DNA from: an uncultured Chloroflexota bacterium
GTDB lineage: Bacteria > Chloroflexota > Anaerolineae > Anaerolineales > Anaerolineaceae
Assembly: GCA_902795255.1 (NCBI GenBank)
Contig: CADBKS010000014.1
Coordinates: forward strand, 1 to 25,471
DNA length: 25,471 nucleotides
Direction of reading: 5' to 3'
The translations under genes and the position numbers were made by a program. The notes under the pieces are model-generated. The model was not told the origin of the DNA. It worked only from the letters and a program-made list of their open reading frames with translations, and ran no database searches. Shown piece after piece: positions 21,100 to 25,471 of this stretch. Numbering within the stretch: position 1 is the stretch's first letter; the number at the start of each line of letters is the position of its first letter.

Positions 21100-24000
21100 T
21101 TAAGAGTGCATTTTTGATGCCAGATACCGCAGGATCTTCAGCAGGTTCCGCTGCCAGACCTCCGTTTCCCAGTTGGAGACCGTGAAGCGGTATCCGTTCT
21201 TCCCCGGTTTGATTACGGAACCGAGCGCCGGCAGGTTCCGCCGTTCGGCATTTCCCGGCAGCGGTGGAAATTTCAGGACGATGTCATTGCCCTCTTTAAC
21301 GACCGCGCTCAGCCCGATCGGTTCGGCAAGGATCTTCACCCGGATCTGGTACAGCAGATTCCGGATCTCAGCCGGCAGCGGGCCGAACCGGTCCGTGAAT
21401 TCCGCGTCCAGCGCGTCCAGTTCCTCCTCCCGGCTGACCGAAGCCATCCGCCGGTACAGCTTGATCCGGGTCTGGTCGTCTTCGATATAATCCTCCGGGA
21501 TCCCGATGTTCAGCGGCAGCTCCACTGTGATCGGGTTGAACAGGTATGCCATTTCCCGTGTGATACCGAGATCCTCATCCGATACTTCCACCCCTCTGAT
21601 GTCCCGGACATTGCGGACGGCCTGTGCCAGCATGCGCGTATACAGCTGGAACCCGACGGACGCGATCGCGCCGTGCTGCCGGTTCCCGAGGATCTCGCCG
21701 GCCCCGCGCATCTCCAGGTCGCGCATGGCGATGGTATATCCGGCACCGAACTGGGTGTTCTCCGCGATCACTTCCAGCCGTTCCAGACCGGCTTCGGTCG
21801 GCTTATGCCCCCGCTGCCGGAAGAAATAAGCATACGCCCGCTGGGAACTGCGCCCGACCCGTCCGCGGATCTGGTAAAGCTGTGCCAACCCGAACGTATC
21901 CGCACGGCTGACGATCAGCGTGTTCGCGTTCGGGACGTCCAGCCCGGACTCAATGATCGATGTGCACAGCAGCACGTCCAGATCGCCGTTATAGAACTGA
22001 TCCATGACCGCGGAAAGCTGCTTTTCCGCCATCTGTCCGTGGGCAACACCGATCCGAGCTTCCGGCACCAGCCGCCGCAGATAATCGTTCATCGCATAGA
22101 TGGACTGGACCCGGTTGTGCAGGAAAAAAGTCTGCCCGCCCCGTTCCATTTCCCGGATGATCGCCTGCCTGACGATTTTTTCGGAGTAGGGCCCGACATA
22201 CGTCGTGATCGGGACCCGCTCGTACGGCGGCGTATTGATGTTGGAAATATCGCGGACACCGGTCAGCGCCATATACAGCGTCCTGGGGATCGGTGTGGCT
22301 GTCATCGTCAGAACATCCACCCGTGCCCGCAGTTTTTTCAGAAATTCCTTCTGCGCGACCCCGAAACGCTGCTCTTCGTCAATGACCACCAGTCCCAGGT
22401 CCTTGAACTGGACATCCTTTGAGACCAGCCGGTGCGTGCCGATGATGATGTCGATCTCTCCGTTCGCGAGTTTCTTTAAGATTTCCGTCTGCTGTTTCGG
22501 CGTACGGAAGCGGGAAAGCATTTCCACATTGACCGGAAAGGCCGCAAAGCGTTTCCGGAAGGTTTCGTAGTGCTGCTGGGCCAGAACAGTCGTCGGTACC
22601 AGGATCGCGACCTGTTTGCTGTCGCAGGCAGCTTTGAAAGCCGCGCGCAGTGCGATCTCGGTCTTCCCGTATCCCACGTCGCCGCAGATCAGGCGGTCCA
22701 TCGGCCGCGGGCTTTCCATATCCTCCTTGACCTTGCGGATCGCGGTTTTCTGGTCCTCGGTCTCCTCAAAAGGAAACGCGCCTTCCAGATCCTTCATCCA
22801 GATGCTGTCTCTGGAGAAAGCATAGCCGGGCGTGACCTGCCGTTTGGCATAAAGGTCCAGCAGGTCATTGGCGACCTCCAGCACCTTTTCCCGGACGAAG
22901 CTCTTGGCCGTTGCCCAGTCCCGGGTCCCCAGCCTGGTGATCTCCGGGGTTTTCCCGTTTGGCCCGACATAGTTGGAAAGCCGGTCCGCCTGGTGGACCG
23001 GCACAAAAAGCTGGTCCCCTTCCGCGTAAAGAATACGCAGAAAGTCCCGTGAGACGCCGTCGATCGTCCGTTTTACCAGACCGTCATAGATCCCGATCCC
23101 GTAATCGACATGGACGACGTAATCGCCTTCCTTCAGGTCGGCAAAAAACTTTTCCGGCGCGTCAATATTTTTTCGGACCGCCTTGCGCGGGACCGGCCGT
23201 TTCCATCCGAAGATCTCACTGTCGGTCATCACGAATGAACGGCTGCCGTCATCCGCATTCAGGATAAACCCTTCGCTCAGGGAATCCTCACAGAAGAGCG
23301 GTTCGCAGATCTCCGGCCCGTGTTCAGCCTTTTTCCACAGGTCATTGATCCGTTCCGCCTGGCGGCTGATGACGCTGACGGGCTCCTTTGCCCGGGCACG
23401 CGCCTGCAGAAAATCGAGGAAGGTATCCAGATGGCCGCCGAAGCGGTCGGTCGGCGTAAATGAATCCGCCAGACTGCAGCTGTCCGGAACATCGGAGCGG
23501 CCCAGATCGATGAGCGGATAATCGGACATCCGGTCCTGCAGCTCCGAAAAACTGATATAGGGCTCCGGATAATCTTCCGAAAGCGTCCCGAGCTCAATGC
23601 TGTCTTTCCGGAGGGCCTCCGCTTCCTCTTCCAGATCCTCAGCCATGCTCCGGACCGATTCCATATCCTCACAGAGGATCAGCGTGTCCTTCGGCAGATA
23701 ATCCAGCAGACAGGCCGGCGTCCGGTGGACCAGCGGCAGCTGGAAATCCCGCGGGGATTCCGGCTGCAGTTCCGCGGACTCCTTTTCGGAAAAAATCACC
23801 TCGCCTGCCGGCGGGATCACCGCTCTCTGCAGCGGTACGATATTCCGCTGGGTGGCCGGGTCAAAACGGTGGATGGATTCGATCTCATCCCCGAAAAAGT
23901 CCAGCCGCAGCGGATACGGTTCCGAATGGGGCCAGACATCGATCAGTTCCCCCCGGCGGGAGTACTGGCCCGGCTCCAGCACGGCTTCTTCCGCCTCATA

Positions 24001-24504
24001 TCCGGAACAGCTCCACAGACGCAGCAGCGCGGTGGAAGAGATCTCCTGCCCGACACGGATCTGTTTGAGTGCCCGGATAAATTCCTGCCGGCTGAGTGTC
24101 CGCTGCATGACAGCCCGGATCGGCGCTGTGATGAGCGGCATGGCCGGCGGTTTGTCCGTTCCCGGCAGCAGCAGCCGGGTCAGCTGCGTCAGCGTCTGGA
24201 TCCGGTCATGTCGGACCGACATGCTCCACGCGGCATTCTCATAAAAATGCGGCTCCGGCGCCGGAAAAAGGAACCGGTCGCTTTTCGGGTGCCAGAACGC
24301 GATTTCGTCCAGGGCCAGCAGCGCCTGTTCCGGCCGGTCGGTCAGGAACAGGATCGGACGTTTCAGCTCTTCATACAGCGCCGCGCTGACAGGGTAGCGT
24401 GAAGCATGCATCAGTCCCAGAGAGCCGAAAACCCGGTCGTTTTCGGAACCGATGCGTTCACATAAAGATCTGAATTCGTCCAGCGCCCCGATGCGGTTCA
24501 GCAT
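21100..24504 (-). CDS. mfd: Transcription-repair coupling factor Mfd
   Basis: A complete 1134-residue Mfd, the ATP-driven translocase that removes RNA polymerase stalled at DNA damage and recruits UvrA. In order: a UvrB-like N-terminal module (about 1-330), the RNA-polymerase-interacting domain (about 455-520, starting near GDYVVHVDYGIGIY), two RecA-like motor domains with Walker A GDVGYGKTE (near 607) and DEEQ (near 708), the translocation motif region RGAGEILGNRQHG (near 932), and the C-terminal TRCF domain (about 1000-1110). Length and order are as in the family. The ATG at 24504 follows GGAGGG at 5-6 nt, which lies in the 3' end of pth. One base separates it from the pth stop, so the genes are translationally linked. 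Confidence 0.97.
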   Translation of the reverse strand: MLNRIGALDEFRSLCERIGSENDRVFGSLGLMHASRYPVSAALYEELKRPILFLTDRPEQALLALDEIAFWHPKSDRFLFPAPEPHFYENAAWSMSVRHDRIQTLTQLTRLLLPGTDKPPAMPLITAPIRAVMQRTLSRQEFIRALKQIRVGQEISSTALLRLWSCSGYEAEEAVLEPGQYSRRGELIDVWPHSEPYPLRLDFFGDEIESIHRFDPATQRNIVPLQRAVIPPAGEVIFSEKESAELQPESPRDFQLPLVHRTPACLLDYLPKDTLILCEDMESVRSMAEDLEEEAEALRKDSIELGTLSEDYPEPYISFSELQDRMSDYPLIDLGRSDVPDSCSLADSFTPTDRFGGHLDTFLDFLQARARAKEPVSVISRQAERINDLWKKAEHGPEICEPLFCEDSLSEGFILNADDGSRSFVMTDSEIFGWKRPVPRKAVRKNIDAPEKFFADLKEGDYVVHVDYGIGIYDGLVKRTIDGVSRDFLRILYAEGDQLFVPVHQADRLSNYVGPNGKTPEITRLGTRDWATAKSFVREKVLEVANDLLDLYAKRQVTPGYAFSRDSIWMKDLEGAFPFEETEDQKTAIRKVKEDMESPRPMDRLICGDVGYGKTEIALRAAFKAACDSKQVAILVPTTVLAQQHYETFRKRFAAFPVNVEMLSRFRTPKQQTEILKKLANGEIDIIIGTHRLVSKDVQFKDLGLVVIDEEQRFGVAQKEFLKKLRARVDVLTMTATPIPRTLYMALTGVRDISNINTPPYERVPITTYVGPYSEKIVRQAIIREMERGGQTFFLHNRVQSIYAMNDYLRRLVPEARIGVAHGQMAEKQLSAVMDQFYNGDLDVLLCTSIIESGLDVPNANTLIVSRADTFGLAQLYQIRGRVGRSSQRAYAYFFRQRGHKPTEAGLERLEVIAENTQFGAGYTIAMRDLEMRGAGEILGNRQHGAIASVGFQLYTRMLAQAVRNVRDIRGVEVSDEDLGITREMAYLFNPITVELPLNIGIPEDYIEDDQTRIKLYRRMASVSREEELDALDAEFTDRFGPLPAEIRNLLYQIRVKILAEPIGLSAVVKEGNDIVLKFPPLPGNAERRNLPALGSVIKPGKNGYRFTVSNWETEVWQRNLLKILRYLASKMHS

Positions 24505-24505
24505 T

Positions 24506-25150
24506 TCAGCCCTCCACCCGGCCGTTGTAATGGTTCATGCAGTATGTGAAACCCTGCACCGTGAAATCCAGCGCGCAGGAAGAAGCCTTCTCCAGTACGG
24601 CCGGAAGCAGTTCTTCATCTTCCTTCCCGAATTTGTTCAGTACGAAATCCACGACTTCCATCTGTCCCGGCGGATGGCCGATGCCGCAGCGGATGCGGCT
24701 GAAGTCCTGGCTGCCGAGCTGCGTGATGATCGATCCTACCCCCTTCTGCCCGCCGTTGCTCCCGTTCGGGCGCACACGCAGCGTGCCGAAAGGCAGATCC
24801 ATATCGTCATGGATCACCAGCAGATGGTCCTGGTTCAGTTTGTAATAGCGGAGCAGCGGGACAACAGCCCGCCCCGATTCATTCATATAGGTCTGCGGTT
24901 TGACCAGCAGCAGTTTCCGCCCTTCATAGGCAGCTGTGGCGATCAGCGCTTTCTGCTGTTCTTTCGTAAACTGCACGTTCAGCCGTTCCGCCAGCCTGTC
25001 CAGCACCATGAAGCCGAAGTTATGCCGGCTTTCGCGGTATTCACGCCCGGGATTGCCGAGCCCCGCGATCAGAAAAGTCTCGCCGGTCAGTTCTTTTTCC
25101 TGTGTCTGCCGCTGCGCGCGGATAGCGGCAAAAAAGCTTTCCATATCCAT
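24506..25150 (-). CDS. pth: Peptidyl-tRNA hydrolase
   Basis: A 214-residue Pth, which frees tRNA from peptidyl-tRNA dropped by ribosomes. The core starts at TFLIAGLGNPG (25-35). The catalytic His is His43 (RHNFGF), Asn90 is in KPQTYMNESG, and Asp116 is in HDDMDLP. The position of the family string GGHNGxKS reads GGQKGVGS, so the usual His-Asn pair is Gln135-Lys136. An N-terminal extension of about 23 residues precedes the core, longer than in E. coli. No ribosome site is strong near either ATG 25150 or ATG 25144, so the exact start is uncertain. It sits 13 bp after the small membrane-protein gene and 1 bp before mfd. Confidence 0.95.
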   Translation of the reverse strand: MDMESFFAAIRAQRQTQEKELTGETFLIAGLGNPGREYRESRHNFGFMVLDRLAERLNVQFTKEQQKALIATAAYEGRKLLLVKPQTYMNESGRAVVPLLRYYKLNQDHLLVIHDDMDLPFGTLRVRPNGSNGGQKGVGSIITQLGSQDFSRIRCGIGHPPGQMEVVDFVLNKFGKEDEELLPAVLEKASSCALDFTVQGFTYCMNHYNGRVEG

Positions 25151-25163
25151 AAGTCTTATTCTT

Positions 25164-25328
25164 TCAGTCTTTATAATGAAAACTGCGCAGATCCAGAATG
25201 ATCTTCAGCAGCAGCGCGGCCAGAATGATCACCAGCAGCGTAAGAAAAGCAACCTTCCCGAGCCGGTGAAGGTCGATAATATAAGCGTTCGCCCCAAGAG
25301 GCGTCGGTGTCGGAGTGATCATCTGCAT
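25164..25328 (-). CDS. Small single-pass membrane protein, 54 residues
   Basis: A short frame (54 codons plus stop) reading on the minus strand from ATG 25328, with a GAGGA ribosome site (25341-25337) 8 nt upstream. An alternative ATG is at 25322. The product has a Thr/Pro-rich N-terminus (TPTPTP), a basic patch (HRLGK), one strong hydrophobic segment (about 26-45, AFLTLLVIILAALLLKIIL), and a short charged tail (DLRSFHYKD). I know no family for it. Its stop is 13 bp before pth on the same strand, which supports a real, co-transcribed gene. It could also be read as a small accessory protein of the preceding, unseen gene. Confidence 0.6.
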   Translation of the reverse strand: MQMITPTPTPLGANAYIIDLHRLGKVAFLTLLVIILAALLLKIILDLRSFHYKD

Positions 25329-25379
25329 CCGTAAAGTCCTCAACCTTACAATTTTACCCCACCCCCGCCGCCGCGGACG

Positions 25380-25471
25380 TTAAACAGGAATATCCCGAAC
25401 CGCCGGTGAGTAGATATTTACTTCGGCTTCGGGTTTATAAGATATTTCGCTGCCCTGAAAATGAGTCACGG
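25380..25471 (-). CDS. C-terminal end of an unrecognised protein (5' end outside window)
   Basis: On the minus strand the frame is open from the window edge to TAA at 25382-25380, giving about 30 residues that end in VNIYSPAVRDIPV. The composition, with alternating polar and hydrophobic residues, would fit beta strands. The piece is too short to identify and could be chance. It lies about 50 bp before the small membrane-protein gene. That gap contains a G-rich stretch on the minus strand (25372-25357). Confidence 0.35.
   Translation of the reverse strand, partial: VTHFQGSEISYKPEAEVNIYSPAVRDIPV

Overview
The window reads as chromosomal, housekeeping-rich DNA from a bacterium of roughly 50-55% G+C. 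The most likely source is an Anaerolineae member of the Chloroflexota. This is an inference from gene content: a TIGR03663/Agl23-like membrane protein fused to NHL repeats, an RNase D-like nuclease with HRDC-type C-terminal regions, an EF-P with Arg at the loop tip, and a recombinase-like protein of unusual active site. No 16S gene or other direct taxonomic marker is present. Strong sigma70-type promoters can be read, several of them of the extended -10 type (TGnTATAAT), along with clear intrinsic terminators.

Left part (1-5.5 kb). The 3' end of a HAD phosphatase gene converges on a hybrid histidine kinase. Divergent from the kinase are efp and then ftsH, each with its own promoter and terminator. 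Between the ftsH terminator and a convergent tRNA-Val(GAC) gene lies about 620 bp without a gene. It is packed with palindromic structured repeats, and in two families the paired bases of the outer stem vary together.

Middle (5.5-12.3 kb). A stand-alone acyl carrier protein gene with its own promoter and terminator is followed by a two-gene minus-strand unit. That unit encodes a membrane-anchored penicillin-binding-protein/class A beta-lactamase-fold protein (upstream) and an 1131-residue polytopic GT39-like/NHL-propeller protein (downstream). Its putative promoter is bracketed by an 11-bp direct repeat that looks like an operator. Divergent from it is a tyrosine-recombinase-fold protein that has lost several catalytic residues. 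It ends at a strong bidirectional terminator shared with a DtxR/MntR-type metal regulator.

Right part (12.3-25.5 kb). A long minus-strand run encodes a CBS-domain CorC/HlyC-like membrane protein, cytidine deaminase, RecO, a Gfo/Idh/MocA oxidoreductase and a HAD-like protein. The first three are tightly packed or overlapping and are probably one operon. Upstream of these are a YifB/ComM ATPase overlapping or abutting an RNase D-like exonuclease, a lipoprotein made of nine 18-residue coiled-coil repeats, mfd, pth, a 54-residue single-pass membrane protein, and the tail of an unrecognised gene at the window edge. pth and mfd are separated by one base and are surely co-transcribed.

I see no prophage, insertion sequence, CRISPR array, toxin-antitoxin pair or defence island. 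The most unusual items are the palindromic repeat cluster, the degenerate recombinase, the 18-residue-repeat lipoprotein, and the PBP-like/GT39-NHL pair with its operator-like repeat.
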